From assembly GCF_014297445.1 (NCBI RefSeq), contig NZ_JACORU010000001.1, forward strand, positions 186,001-250,000: DNA of 64,000 bases, given 5' to 3'. Each line of letters begins with the position of its first letter. The stretch's first letter is position 1. The notes beneath the pieces were generated by a model. That model ran no database searches and was not told where the DNA came from. It saw only the letters and a list, made by a program, of their open reading frames with translations. Source of the DNA: Ramlibacter albus. Lineage in GTDB: Bacteria; Pseudomonadota; Gammaproteobacteria; Burkholderiales; Burkholderiaceae_C. Shown one piece after another: positions 8,527 through 17,529 of the stretch. The translations under genes were made by a program, and so were the position numbers.

Positions 8527-11500
8527 ATGGCCAACTTCTTCATCGACCGGCCGATCTTCGCCTGGGTCATCGCCCTTTTTATCATCGTGCTGGGCAGCGT
8601 GGCCATTACGCAGCTGCCGATTGCCCAATACCCGCCCGTCGCGCCGCCGTCGGTGGTCATCTCCGCCACATACCCGGGTGCGTCGGCACGCGCCCTGGAA
8701 GAAAGCGTGATCACCGTCATCGAGCAGGAGATGAACGGCTCGCCCGGTCTGATCTACATGGAGTCCGTCACGCAGGCGAACGGCAACGGTCAGATCACCC
8801 TCAGCTTCGAGCCCGGAACGAATCCTGACCTCGCGCAGGTCGATGTGCAGAACCGCTTGTCGCGCGCGGCCCCGCGCCTGCCTTCGGCGGTCACTCAGCA
8901 AGGCGTGCGCGTTGACAAGGCACGCTCGAACTTCCTGCTCTTCACGATCCTGTCGTCCGACGACCCTGCCTGGACGCCTGTGGAACTGGGCGACTACGCA
9001 TCGCGCAACGTGTTGCCCGAAATCCAGCGCATACCCGGCGTCGGCCAAGCCCAGTTGTTCGGCACCGAGCAGGCGATGCGAGTCTGGATCGACCCGCAGA
9101 AGCTGGTGGCGTACAACCTCTCGGCCGGCGACGTCACTGCCGCGATCCGCGGCCAGAACGCGCAGGTCTCATCCGGCAGCATCGGCGAGTTGCCCAATGT
9201 TGCGGGCCAAGGCATCGCCGCCACGGTGCTGGTCGAGGGCCAGCTCTCCGACGTCGAGCAGTTTCGCAATGTCGTGCTGCGCGCCAATACCGACGGCTCC
9301 GCTGTTCGGCTGAAGGATGTGGCTCGGGTCGAACTGAATGCGCAGAATTTCTCGACCGCAGCCCGCCTGAACGGGAAGCCGTCCACCGGTATCGGCGTCC
9401 AGCTGTCGCCCAACGGCAATGCGCTCGCCACGGCGGACGCCGTGCGCCAGCGCCTGTCCGAGCTTGGCGCCTACTTCCCGGCCGGCATGAAGTGGGACAT
9501 TCCGTACGACACTTCTCGCTTCGTACGGATTTCGATACAGCAGGTGGCGATCACGCTTGTTGAAGCCGTGGCGCTCGTGTTCCTCGTGATGTTCCTGTTC
9601 CTGCAGAACTGGCGCTACACCCTCATCCCGACCCTGGTGGTTCCCGTGGCGCTGCTGGGTACGTTCGCGACGCTGCTGGCCCTCGGGTTCTCGATCAACG
9701 TGCTCACGATGTTCGGCATGGTGCTGGTCATCGGCATCGTCGTGGACGACGCGATTGTCGTGGTGGAGAACGTCGAGCGGATCATGAGCCACGAGGGTCT
9801 TCCTCCGCGGGAGGCTACGCGCAAGGCCATGAGCCAGATCCAGGGCGCGATCATCGGGGTGACGGTGGTCCTTGTGTCCGTCTTCGTTCCACTTGCGTTC
9901 TTTGCCGGCGCGACCGGCAACATCTATCGCCAGTTCGCCGCGGTCATGGTGGCTTCGATCGGATTTTCGGCGCTGATGGCGTTGTCGCTGTCGCCGGCGC
10001 TGTGCGCCACGCTTCTTCGACAGGTGCCGCCCGGCCATCATGACGACAAACGCGGGTTTTTCGGCGCCTTCAACCGCGCGTTCGGCCGAACCGCGCACGG
10101 ATACGAGGGTGTTGTCGCACGCATCCTGCATCGCGCGCCACGGATGCTGATTCTCTACGCCGCGATCGGCGCCGCGGCCGCGGTGATCTACGCGCGGCTT
10201 CCCACCTCGTTCCTGCCCGCGGAGGACCAGGGGACCCTGCTGGTCAACGTGCAGCTGCCGCCCGGTGCGACGATCGGACGAACCTCGGGCGTCATGCAGC
10301 AGGTCGAGGCGTGGGTGCTCAAGCAGCCCGAGGTGCAGAGCATCGTCAGCGTGCTGGGTTTCTCGTTTTCCGGGCAGGGGCAAAACGCCGCGTTGGCGTT
10401 CGTCACGCTGAAGGACTGGAAGCAACGTGAAGAGGCCGGCGAGTCGGCCCAAGCCCTGGCAGGCCGTGCGTTCGGCGCACTCTCTGCCATCCGTGACGCG
10501 TTTATCTTTCCTCTCAGCCCTCCGCCGATTCCTGAGCTCGGGACTGCCTCGGGTTTCACATTCCGACTGCAGGATCGAGGGGCCAACGGCCGCGCGGCGT
10601 TGATCGCCGCGCGCAACCAACTGCTCGGCGCAGCGGCCAAGAGCCCCGTGCTGGCTCAGGTCCGTCCCGATGGGCTGGAGGACGCGCCGCAGCTGCAGTT
10701 GGACATCGATCGTGAGAAGGCGCAGGCCTTGGGCGTCGCATTCGAAGCCATCAACGGCGCACTGTCGACCGCCCTCGGTTCGAGTTATGTCAACGACTTC
10801 CCCAATCGCGGCCGGTTGCAGCGCGTGGTGGTGCAGGCGGATGCGCCTTCGCGCATGCAGCCCGAAGACCTGCTGCGACTCAACGCGATCAATCAGCAGG
10901 GCAGACCGGTGCCCTTGTCTGCATTCGCGACCACCCGCTGGGTGACGGGGGCAATGCAGACGGTGCGTTACAACGGATACCCGGCCATGCGCATTTCTGG
11001 CGGCCCGGCGCCCGGGTACAGCACCGGCGCCGCCATGGCCGAAATGGAGCGGCTGGCGGCCCAGCTGCCGCAGGGCTTCGGCTACGAGTGGACGGGACAA
11101 TCGCGCGAGGAAAAGCTGGCCGGCGCGCAGGCAATGATCCTCTACGGCTTTGCCATCCTGGCCGTCTTCCTCTGCCTGGCTGCGCTCTACGAGAGTTGGT
11201 CTATCCCGTTGGCGGTGATCCTGGTGGTGCCCTTGGGGGTGCTCGGCGTCCTGCTGGCGACGTTTCTGCGCGGCTACGCCAACGACGTGTATTTCCAGGT
11301 CGGCCTGATCACCACCATCGGACTGTCGGCGAAGAACGCGATCCTGATCATCGAGTTCGCCAAGGATCTCCAAGCGCAGGGAAGGAGCCTGGTCGATTCG
11401 GCGCTCACCGCCGTGCGTCTGCGCTTCCGGCCGATCGTCATGACCTCCATGGCCTTCGGACTCGGCGTACTGCCATTGGCAATCGCCAGCGGAGCCGGTT

Positions 11501-11697
11501 CGGCAAGCCAGCGCGCAATCGGAACGGGCGTGCTCGGCGGGATGATTACCGGCACCGCCTTGGCGGTGTTCTTCGTGCCTGTGTTCTTCGTGCTGGTGCG
11601 CGGGCTGTTCAAGGGCAGCGAGCGCCAGCGCCGCTTCGCTGCGCAACACATGGCTTTGGACCTCGCCACCGACAACCCTCCGGGAGACCGCACATGA
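8527..11697 (+). CDS. RND efflux pump permease, HAE1 family (AcrB/MexB-type)
   Basis: A 1056-residue proton-driven inner-membrane pump of usual AcrB length. It begins with the family start MANFFIDRPIFAWVIALF. The proton-relay residues are intact: Asp407-Asp408 in GIVVDDAIVVVENV and Lys936 in LSAKNAILIIEFAK. Twelve membrane segments are expected, with two large periplasmic loops. It overlaps the outer-membrane factor gene by 4 bp (ATGA). Substrates are probably solvents, aromatics or antibiotics, in keeping with the catabolic island next door. Confidence 0.95.
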   Translation: MANFFIDRPIFAWVIALFIIVLGSVAITQLPIAQYPPVAPPSVVISATYPGASARALEESVITVIEQEMNGSPGLIYMESVTQANGNGQITLSFEPGTNPDLAQVDVQNRLSRAAPRLPSAVTQQGVRVDKARSNFLLFTILSSDDPAWTPVELGDYASRNVLPEIQRIPGVGQAQLFGTEQAMRVWIDPQKLVAYNLSAGDVTAAIRGQNAQVSSGSIGELPNVAGQGIAATVLVEGQLSDVEQFRNVVLRANTDGSAVRLKDVARVELNAQNFSTAARLNGKPSTGIGVQLSPNGNALATADAVRQRLSELGAYFPAGMKWDIPYDTSRFVRISIQQVAITLVEAVALVFLVMFLFLQNWRYTLIPTLVVPVALLGTFATLLALGFSINVLTMFGMVLVIGIVVDDAIVVVENVERIMSHEGLPPREATRKAMSQIQGAIIGVTVVLVSVFVPLAFFAGATGNIYRQFAAVMVASIGFSALMALSLSPALCATLLRQVPPGHHDDKRGFFGAFNRAFGRTAHGYEGVVARILHRAPRMLILYAAIGAAAAVIYARLPTSFLPAEDQGTLLVNVQLPPGATIGRTSGVMQQVEAWVLKQPEVQSIVSVLGFSFSGQGQNAALAFVTLKDWKQREEAGESAQALAGRAFGALSAIRDAFIFPLSPPPIPELGTASGFTFRLQDRGANGRAALIAARNQLLGAAAKSPVLAQVRPDGLEDAPQLQLDIDREKAQALGVAFEAINGALSTALGSSYVNDFPNRGRLQRVVVQADAPSRMQPEDLLRLNAINQQGRPVPLSAFATTRWVTGAMQTVRYNGYPAMRISGGPAPGYSTGAAMAEMERLAAQLPQGFGYEWTGQSREEKLAGAQAMILYGFAILAVFLCLAALYESWSIPLAVILVVPLGVLGVLLATFLRGYANDVYFQVGLITTIGLSAKNAILIIEFAKDLQAQGRSLVDSALTAVRLRFRPIVMTSMAFGLGVLPLAIASGAGSASQRAIGTGVLGGMITGTALAVFFVPVFFVLVRGLFKGSERQRRFAAQHMALDLATDNPPGDRT

Positions 11698-13070
11698 ACC
11701 TGTGCCCTTCGCAGTCGCTGGTGGCCGCTTGTGTGGCGGCGTTGCTGGCAGGCTGCTCTTTGATGCCCGCTTACGAGCGCCCCGAGCCGCCCGTTCCTGC
11801 GGCGTTTCCGTATGGCTCGCCGTCTGATCAGCGGGGCGCGGCCGATCTTGAGTGGCAGCAGTTCTTTCCCGACGGCACGCTTCGCACGCTCATCGCGAAG
11901 GCACTGGCGAACAATCGCGACCTGCGTGTCGCGGCGCTCAATATCGAGCAGGTTCGCGCACAGTACGACATCCGTCGGGCAGACCGGTTTCCCACGGTCG
12001 GGGCGACAGTCGGCGGCACGCGCGCTCCGGGCGCCTCGGGCAGCAGCGTGACTTCGTATACGGCCGGCATTGCATTCTCATCCTGGGAAATCGACTTGTT
12101 CGGCCGCGTTGCGAGCCTGTCCGAAGCGGCCCTCGCGCAATTTTTCGCGAGCGAGGAGGGGCGCAAGGCCGTCCAGGTCAGCCTCGTGGCGTCGGTCGCA
12201 ACGACATGGCTGAGCCTGGCAGCCGACGACGAGCTCCTGGAACTCACTCGCCGCACGCTCGCCACGCGTGAGGACTCCTTGCGCCTGACGCGATTGCGCT
12301 TCGAAAACGGCGTCGCCAGCGAAATCGACTATCGGCTGGCGCAATCGCTGGCGGAAACGGCTCGTGCGACGCTGGCCCAACTGCAGCGGCAGCGCGCCAA
12401 CGACCTGAACTTGCTGGGTTTGCTGCTCGGAGAGCCTGTGCCGCCCGAGTTCCAGACAGGCGCCACCACGCAAGCCGTGCGCCTTCCCGACCTGCCGGCG
12501 GGCACGCCATCGGACGTGCTCGTCCAACGACCCGACGTGCGCCAGGCCGAGCAGCAACTCGTTGCGGCCAACGCCAACATCGGGGCCGCGCGCGCCGCGT
12601 TCTTTCCCCGCATCACACTCACCGCCGGCATCGGCACGGCGAGTTCCGATCTCTCCGGCCTGTTCGGAGGGGGCTCGTGGGGCTGGACTGCGGCACCGTC
12701 CTTGCTGCAGCCCATCTTCGACGCCGGACGCAACCGCGCCGGCCTCGCTGCGGCACTGGCCGGGCGTGATATCGCGCTGGCTCAGTACGAGCGCGCGATC
12801 CAGTCGGCTTTCCGAGAGGTCGCTGACGCTCTAGCGGCACGTACGACGTGGAGCGACCAGCTGCAGGCGCAATCCGGGGTCGTGGCGGCGGAGGAGGCTC
12901 GCACCCGGCTGGCGCGCCTGCGTTATGAAGCCGGCGCGGCAAGCTATCTGGACTTGCTGGACGCACAGCGCTCGCTCTTCACGGCCGAGCAGTTGCTGGT
13001 TCAGACGCGACTGGCCCGCCTGCAGAACCAGATCCAGCTTTACCGCGCATTGGGCGGAGGGTGGCGCTGA
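11694..13070 (+). CDS. Outer membrane efflux lipoprotein (OprM/NodT family)
   Basis: A 458-residue outer-membrane channel subunit that completes the RND pump. The start is the ATG overlapping the permease stop; the open frame extends far upstream only as a shadow of the permease. The signal peptide ends in LLAGC with Cys21 as lipidation site. Two repeated halves are seen, each with a long helical segment: LAKALANNRDLRVAALNIE-like early in the protein and QRPDVRQAEQQLVAANAN in the second half. The YLDLLDAQRSLFTAEQ motif near the C-terminus is characteristic of the family. Confidence 0.93.
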   Translation: MNLCPSQSLVAACVAALLAGCSLMPAYERPEPPVPAAFPYGSPSDQRGAADLEWQQFFPDGTLRTLIAKALANNRDLRVAALNIEQVRAQYDIRRADRFPTVGATVGGTRAPGASGSSVTSYTAGIAFSSWEIDLFGRVASLSEAALAQFFASEEGRKAVQVSLVASVATTWLSLAADDELLELTRRTLATREDSLRLTRLRFENGVASEIDYRLAQSLAETARATLAQLQRQRANDLNLLGLLLGEPVPPEFQTGATTQAVRLPDLPAGTPSDVLVQRPDVRQAEQQLVAANANIGAARAAFFPRITLTAGIGTASSDLSGLFGGGSWGWTAAPSLLQPIFDAGRNRAGLAAALAGRDIALAQYERAIQSAFREVADALAARTTWSDQLQAQSGVVAAEEARTRLARLRYEAGAASYLDLLDAQRSLFTAEQLLVQTRLARLQNQIQLYRALGGGWR

Positions 13071-13098
13071 TCCCCCGCGGATCGCTGCGGCTTATCGC

Positions 13099-13132
13099 GA
13101 ATGGTAGGTTCGGTTGCCCGCTGGCACCATTC
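13099..13132 (+). terminator. Possible hairpin terminator after the RND operon
   Basis: GAATGGT and ACCATTC form a 7-bp stem around 20 bases, within which TGCC and GGCA can also pair next to the outer stem. It starts 28 bases after the outer-membrane-factor stop codon. No T-run follows, so a Rho-independent role is only a suggestion. Confidence 0.3.
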
Positions 13133-13172
13133 AGGGCACGAAAATGCTAAGCCTGTTTATCGTTTTACGCTG

Positions 13173-13396
13173 CAGAGCGATTCCCGCCACGGCCTCGATA
13201 TCGTGCTAACCGGAGGCGGCGCGGGTGCGGCATACCAAGTCGGTGTGCTCTTGGGATTTTGCGCATTCGGCGCGAGCTGAGCGCGTACTCGAAACCTCCG
13301 TTCGACATCTACGCCGGCACGTCCGCCGGTGCCATGAATGCGGCCACCCTCGTTCCCGAGCGGACGACTTCGATGGCTGCGATCAGAGTGCCCGCG
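13173..13396 (+). pseudogene. Patatin-like phospholipase remnant
   Basis: Two adjacent frames encode the two hallmark motifs of patatin-like hydrolases. DIVLTGGGAGAAYQVGVLLG carries the glycine-rich oxyanion loop and begins at 13197. After a frame change near 13260, FDIYAGTSAGAMNAATLV carries the GxSxG nucleophile motif. No start codon fits and homology stops around 13395, where the 3' end of the MarR-family gene on the other strand begins. Only about 70 residues of a protein of several hundred remain, so this is a truncated, frameshifted relic. Confidence 0.75.
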
Positions 13397-13399
13397 CAC

Positions 13400-13852
13400 C
13401 TACCGCAAGCCCGGAGCCTTCTCCATAGCGGCCACGACTTCGTCCAAAAGTACGTAAAGACTTGCAAGGTTCTGCCGACCCAAGCTCGCCTCCAAGGAGC
13501 CGTATGACGATTCGATGGAGGGGGACAGCTGCCGGGCGAGTCGAGTCCCGATTGGCGTGGCCTCCACCAACGTACAGCGCTTGTCTTTCTGGTCACGCTT
13601 GCGCCTGACCAGACCACCGCGCTCCATGCGATCGATGATGCCGGTGAGACTGGCTCCCGCGAGCAAAGTTTCGTGCGCCAGCCTACCCGTTTCAAGGACG
13701 CCGCACTCGGCAAGAACCCGCAGGACCCTCCACTGTTGATCCGACAAACCATATTTGCGCAGCGCCGGCCGATGGAATGACAGGGCGGATTCTCGCGCCC
13801 GCAGCAACAGGAGCGGAAGATTGCGCCTTGCGAGCAGCTCGGAAGACGTCAA
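13400..13852 (-). CDS. MarR-family regulator, HpaR-like
   Basis: A 150-residue winged-helix regulator. The segment RRNLPLLLLRARESALSFHR with KYGLSDQQWRVLRVLAE matches HpaR, the homoprotocatechuate-pathway repressor, and related MarR proteins that sense aromatic acids. The TTG start at 13852 overlaps the stop of the upstream tctC-type gene (TTGA); no ATG fits, and the frame upstream is the shadow of that gene. Being the last gene of a TctC-HpaR pair divergent from operon A, it may respond to that operon's substrates, but the target is not shown by the sequence. Confidence 0.8.
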   Translation of the reverse strand: MTSSELLARRNLPLLLLRARESALSFHRPALRKYGLSDQQWRVLRVLAECGVLETGRLAHETLLAGASLTGIIDRMERGGLVRRKRDQKDKRCTLVEATPIGTRLARQLSPSIESSYGSLEASLGRQNLASLYVLLDEVVAAMEKAPGLR

Positions 13853-14838
13853 GGCTTGATGTTGGCCTGCCGCACGACCTCCTTCCAGCGGAGCTGCTCT
13901 CGCTCGATCATTGCGCGCAATTGCTCGGGCGTGGAGCTCACCGTTTCCAGCCCGATATTCGCAATCTTCTGCCGCGTCTCCGGCATGGCGGTTGCCTTCT
14001 GCAGCTCTGCGGCGAGCAGGCCGACGATCTCTCGAGGAGTGTTCGCCGGTGCGAAGAGACCAAACCACGAACTGACATCGAAATCCTTCAGTCCGGCTTC
14101 CTGGAGTGTCGGAACCTCCGGCAACTGGTCGCTGCGCTGGGCGGTGGTCACGGCCAGCGCCCGCAGCTTGCCGGACCGAATGAACGGCAGGGAACTGTTA
14201 AGCGCGTCGCACATGAGGTCCACCCGCCCCGCTATCACGTCCGCGATGCCAGGCGCGCTGCCTTTGTAAGGTACATGCAGAGCCTTGATCCCGGCCTGCC
14301 GGGTGAACAGCTCGCCGGCCAAGTGCAGTGGGGTTCCGGCCCCAGGGGACGCAAAGGAAATGCCTTCAGGCCGCGCTCGCGCATGAGCGATCAGCTCGGC
14401 AACGGATTTGATCGGCAGCGACGACGGAACCACCATCACCAGCGGGGAACGCGACGCAAGGCCGATCGGCGCAAAGTCTCGAAGCGGCTCGTACGACAGG
14501 TTCTGGTGCAGCGCGGGGTTGATGGTCATCACCCCTCCCGCACCTAGCATGAGCGTGTACCCGTCGGGCTCGGCCTTCGCTGCCTGCACGGTGCCCGAGA
14601 TCCCGCTCGCGCCAGGGCGATTCTCGACGACGAAACTCTGTTGGAGGCGGACACTCAGAGCTTCGGCGTAGATGCGTGCCGTCATGTCGTTTGCCCCGCC
14701 GGGGGCATATGCGACGATGATCTTCACCGGGCGGTTCGGGTAGGACTGGGCTCGGGCGAGGGGTACTGCCGAAGCGCAGAGCATGCCAGCGCTCGCGATA
14801 AGGAAGTTCCTGCGGTCAGGCCGGATGGAATTCGACAC
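13849..14838 (-). CDS. Bug/TctC-type tripartite tricarboxylate transporter binding protein
   Basis: A 329-residue periplasmic binding protein. A twin-arginine-like signal (PDRRNFLIAS) leads to the mature start SYPNRPVKIIVAYAPGG. Family motifs VVENRPGASG and KAEPDGYTLMLG are present. The GTG start at 14838 is chosen because AAGGAGACGAC precedes it. TctC homologues such as TphC deliver aromatic carboxylates to a TctAB permease; none is encoded here. The gene overlaps the HpaR-like gene and lies downstream of the IclR gene, divergent from the TphA2-like operon. Confidence 0.9.
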   Translation of the reverse strand: MSNSIRPDRRNFLIASAGMLCASAVPLARAQSYPNRPVKIIVAYAPGGANDMTARIYAEALSVRLQQSFVVENRPGASGISGTVQAAKAEPDGYTLMLGAGGVMTINPALHQNLSYEPLRDFAPIGLASRSPLVMVVPSSLPIKSVAELIAHARARPEGISFASPGAGTPLHLAGELFTRQAGIKALHVPYKGSAPGIADVIAGRVDLMCDALNSSLPFIRSGKLRALAVTTAQRSDQLPEVPTLQEAGLKDFDVSSWFGLFAPANTPREIVGLLAAELQKATAMPETRQKIANIGLETVSSTPEQLRAMIEREQLRWKEVVRQANIKP

Positions 14839-14876
14839 GTCGTCTCCTTTTTGGATTACCAAGATAGCTCGCCGCT

Positions 14877-15704
14877 TCAGGCGGCACGTTGCGGGCGGGT
14901 CCGCCGAGGCGCGCCGCCTATCTCAAGCCACCGTGTGGAGCGGAGGTCGGAAGAGATGGCGGCTGCAGCCTGTTGAAGAAGTTCGGTCATTTGCGGCTCT
15001 GGAGGGTCGCGTAGCCGGTTGCTGACTGCCACGATACCGACTGCGGCGGCGATTTGATTCGACTCATCGAAGACAGGTGCCGCCAGACCGCCCACGCCGA
15101 CCAGCCGCTCGTCGACGGCCACCTCGTACCACCGTTGCCGGATCAGCGCGAGCCGTTCCGCCAGTGCAAGAGGGTGCTCGGTGCCGTGTGCTTGGAAGGC
15201 CAGGATGACACGGCCCATTGCAGAGGACTCCGCCGGCATGAGCGAGCCCGGCCGCACCGTGATTGCCACATCGGCGCGGCTTTGAACGGCATCAACGACC
15301 GCCACCTGCACACCTGCGGGCATCGCAAGCACGATTGTTTGCGCGACGCGCTCATGGAGGCGCAGTAGGTGTTGATGCGCCGTGCGGCGGAGGTCGAAAT
15401 TCTCTCCCAGGGCCATTCCGAGACGAAACAGCTTCCAGCCGAGGCGGTAACGGTCGCTCGCAGCGTCCTTCTCGACGAAGCCCAGCTCGCGCAGCGTGAG
15501 CAGATGCCGGTGCATGCGCGCTTTCGTATGCCCCAAGCGCCGAGCCAGTTCGCTCACCCCGATGGGATCGGATGCATGCGCAAGCTCCTCCACCACGGCA
15601 AAGGCAACCCCTACGGACTGGACGCCTCCAGTTGTTGCCCTGATGGTTTCTGTGGCATGCCTCTCAGGAGAGGTGCTCGCGGCGGATCGCCTGGTGGGAT
15701 TCAT
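14877..15704 (-). CDS. IclR-family regulator of operon A
   Basis: A 275-residue IclR-family protein with an N-terminal winged helix (GVSELARRLGHTKARMHRHL) and a C-terminal effector domain. IclR proteins such as TphR and PcaR usually activate aromatic-acid operons when ligand is bound. It is divergent from the TphA2-like operon, 110 bp apart, and the region between holds a promoter with an inverted repeat. The start MNPTRRSAAS is the first ATG of the conserved region; a GTG 9 codons upstream is an alternative and neither has a clear Shine-Dalgarno sequence. Confidence 0.87.
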   Translation of the reverse strand: MNPTRRSAASTSPERHATETIRATTGGVQSVGVAFAVVEELAHASDPIGVSELARRLGHTKARMHRHLLTLRELGFVEKDAASDRYRLGWKLFRLGMALGENFDLRRTAHQHLLRLHERVAQTIVLAMPAGVQVAVVDAVQSRADVAITVRPGSLMPAESSAMGRVILAFQAHGTEHPLALAERLALIRQRWYEVAVDERLVGVGGLAAPVFDESNQIAAAVGIVAVSNRLRDPPEPQMTELLQQAAAAISSDLRSTRWLEIGGAPRRTRPQRAA

Positions 15705-15715
15705 TTTTCTGCGTC

Positions 15716-15746
15716 TTGACAAACTCTCCACCCCATCTTAGAGTTT
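15716..15746 (+). promoter_or_regulatory. Promoter with overlapping inverted repeat upstream of operon A
   Basis: A consensus -35 TTGACA at 15716-15721 is followed after 17 bases by TAGAGT at 15739-15744 as -10. The 7-bp arms AAACTCT (15721-15727) and AGAGTTT (15740-15746) form an inverted repeat lying over both hexamers. This is the likely site at which the divergent IclR regulator controls the TphA2-like operon. The call rests on spacing and symmetry only. Confidence 0.5.
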
Positions 15747-15814
15747 CTCGCACCTCATGACAAGCGTCTCGGCGTGCGATACGCTGCTTTTTTTGATCTC
15801 CGCGTCCAGCTCCA

Positions 15815-17053
15815 ATGAACGAACAACCTCCATTGATCCGTTGGCCCGTTGCGGGGGAATCTCGGGTCCCCTACTCCGTCTTCTCACGCGAAGCCTTCGA
15901 TGAAGACGAACAGCGACGCATCTTCCTGGGCAAGCACTGGCATTTCGTCTGCCTGGAAGTGGAAGTCGCAGCCCCCGGCGACTTCAAGACCACGCACATC
16001 GGCAAGGCGCCGGTGGTGATCTCGCGCGACTTCGACGGTGAAATCTACGGGTTCGAGAACCGCTGCGCGCACCGAGGTGCGCTGATTTGCCTGGAGAACG
16101 CGGGGAACGCCCGTCAGTTCCAGTGCGTCTATCACGCGTGGTCCTACGATCTCCAGGGCACCCTCACGGGCGTCGCGTTCGAGAAAGGCGTGCGCGGCCT
16201 CGGCGGTATGCCGCCCAGCTTTTGCAAGGAAGAACATGGGCCGCGCAAGCTTCGGGTGGCCCTGTTGGCCGGCCTGGTGTTCGCGAGCTTCGCGGATGAT
16301 GTCGACCCACTGGATGAGTATCTCGGACCGGAAATCGTCGCAAAGATCGAACGGGTTCTCTTCAAGCCGCTCGAGGTCATCGGACGTTTCACCCAGGTGC
16401 TGCCGAACAACTGGAAGCTCTATGCCGAGAACGCCCGGGACACGTATCACGCCAGCCTGCTGCATCTGTTCTTCACGACTTTCAACATCACTCGCCTGAG
16501 CCAAGGGGGTGGAGTCGTAATCAGCCCAAGCGGCGGCCATCATGCGAGCGCGAGCATCAAGGCCCCGGAGGAGGAGCGTGGCACGGACACCGCCTACGCG
16601 GAGCAGCGGTCGAACCAGGACGGTTTCAGGTTGCATGCACCGCAGATGCTCGACTCAGAAGACGAGATTGGAGACGGCATTCGGGTCCAGATACTGACTG
16701 TCTTTCCCGGATTCGTCTTGCAGCAGATCCATAACTGCATCGCAGTGCGCCAGATCGTGCCCACCGGAGCCGCTTCGATGGACTTGCACTGGACTCTCGT
16801 CGGCTTCGCCGACGACTCACCCCGCTTGCGTGAAATGCGACTGATGCAAGCCAACCTGGTTGGACCGGCCGGCTACGTGTCGATGGAAGACGGCGCAGTG
16901 GGCAACTTCGTGCAACGCGGCATTGCTGCTGCAGCGGACCACGAGTCGGTGATCGAGCTTGGTGGCCTGGAGAGCAAGAGCCAGGATTTCCGTGCGACAG
17001 AAGCGTCCATCCGCGGCTTCTGGAAAGCCTACCGCACGGCAATGGAGCTTTGA
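15815..17053 (+). CDS. tphA2: Terephthalate 1,2-dioxygenase-like oxygenase, alpha subunit (TphA2-like)
   Basis: A 412-residue Rieske non-haem iron oxygenase large subunit. The [2Fe-2S] ligands are Cys84/His86 (CAHRG) and Cys104/His107 (CVYHAW); the iron-site histidines lie in [11 protein letters not shown]. Long stretches match Comamonas TphA2 as I recall it, including [35 protein letters not shown] and [10 protein letters not shown]. Arg312 and Arg400 fall where TphA2 has the two arginines reported to hold the para-carboxylates. It would dioxygenate terephthalate or a close relative to the cis-diol. It heads the 13-gene operon A; no TphA1-type reductase follows. Confidence 0.88.
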   Translation: MNEQPPLIRWPVAGESRVPYSVFSREAFDEDEQRRIFLGKHWHFVCLEVEVAAPGDFKTTHIGKAPVVISRDFDGEIYGFENRCAHRGALICLENAGNARQFQCVYHAWSYDLQGTLTGVAFEKGVRGLGGMPPSFCKEEHGPRKLRVALLAGLVFASFADDVDPLDEYLGPEIVAKIERVLFKPLEVIGRFTQVLPNNWKLYAENARDTYHASLLHLFFTTFNITRLSQGGGVVISPSGGHHASASIKAPEEERGTDTAYAEQRSNQDGFRLHAPQMLDSEDEIGDGIRVQILTVFPGFVLQQIHNCIAVRQIVPTGAASMDLHWTLVGFADDSPRLREMRLMQANLVGPAGYVSMEDGAVGNFVQRGIAAAADHESVIELGGLESKSQDFRATEASIRGFWKAYRTAMEL

Positions 17054-17529
17054 TGCAGGAACTCGAATCGAGCCTTCTCGCTGCGCGGCTGAATGCGCGG
17101 TACGGTCGCAGCCTCGACGCCGGCCTCCTGGACGAGTGGCCGCAGTATTTCACAGAGGATGCCCTGTACCGGGTCACGACCCGCGACAACTTCCTCGGCG
17201 GATTGCCAGGGTCCCTCATCTATGCGAGGGGCAAGGCGATGCTGCTGGACCGCGTTCAGGCCCTCCAGCGTGCCAACATCTATGAAGTCCAGAGTTACCG
17301 GCACGTCATCGGAACTCCCTTGCTGGAAAACATGGTAGACCAGACGCTTAAGGGTGAGACTCCCTTTCTCGTTCTACGAATCATGCGCACGGGTGAGACT
17401 AGCATCTTCGCTTCGGGAAGCTACGTCGACCGCATCGCAGTGCGGTCCGACGGCCAGATGCTGCTGTCAGAGCGGCAGGTGATCTGCGACAGCTCCCGCA
17501 TCGACACCTTGCTTGCGATTCCGTTGTGA
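17053..17529 (+). CDS. tphA3: Terephthalate 1,2-dioxygenase-like oxygenase, beta subunit (TphA3-like)
   Basis: A 158-residue small subunit of a ring-hydroxylating dioxygenase, structural partner of the preceding alpha subunit in an alpha3-beta3 complex. The segments LDEWPQYFTEDALYRVT, RANIYEVQSYRHVIG, TPFLVLRIMRTGETSIFASG and the ending DTLLAIPL match TphA3. It starts at the ATG within TGATG at the alpha stop, so the two are translationally coupled. Beta subunits have no cofactor. Confidence 0.88.
   Translation: MQELESSLLAARLNARYGRSLDAGLLDEWPQYFTEDALYRVTTRDNFLGGLPGSLIYARGKAMLLDRVQALQRANIYEVQSYRHVIGTPLLENMVDQTLKGETPFLVLRIMRTGETSIFASGSYVDRIAVRSDGQMLLSERQVICDSSRIDTLLAIPL

Noticed and set aside
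9169..11649. An 826-codon open frame on the minus strand
   Set aside because: It lies entirely antisense to the RND permease, is rich in His/Arg/Gln as expected of a shadow in GC-rich DNA, and matches no family.
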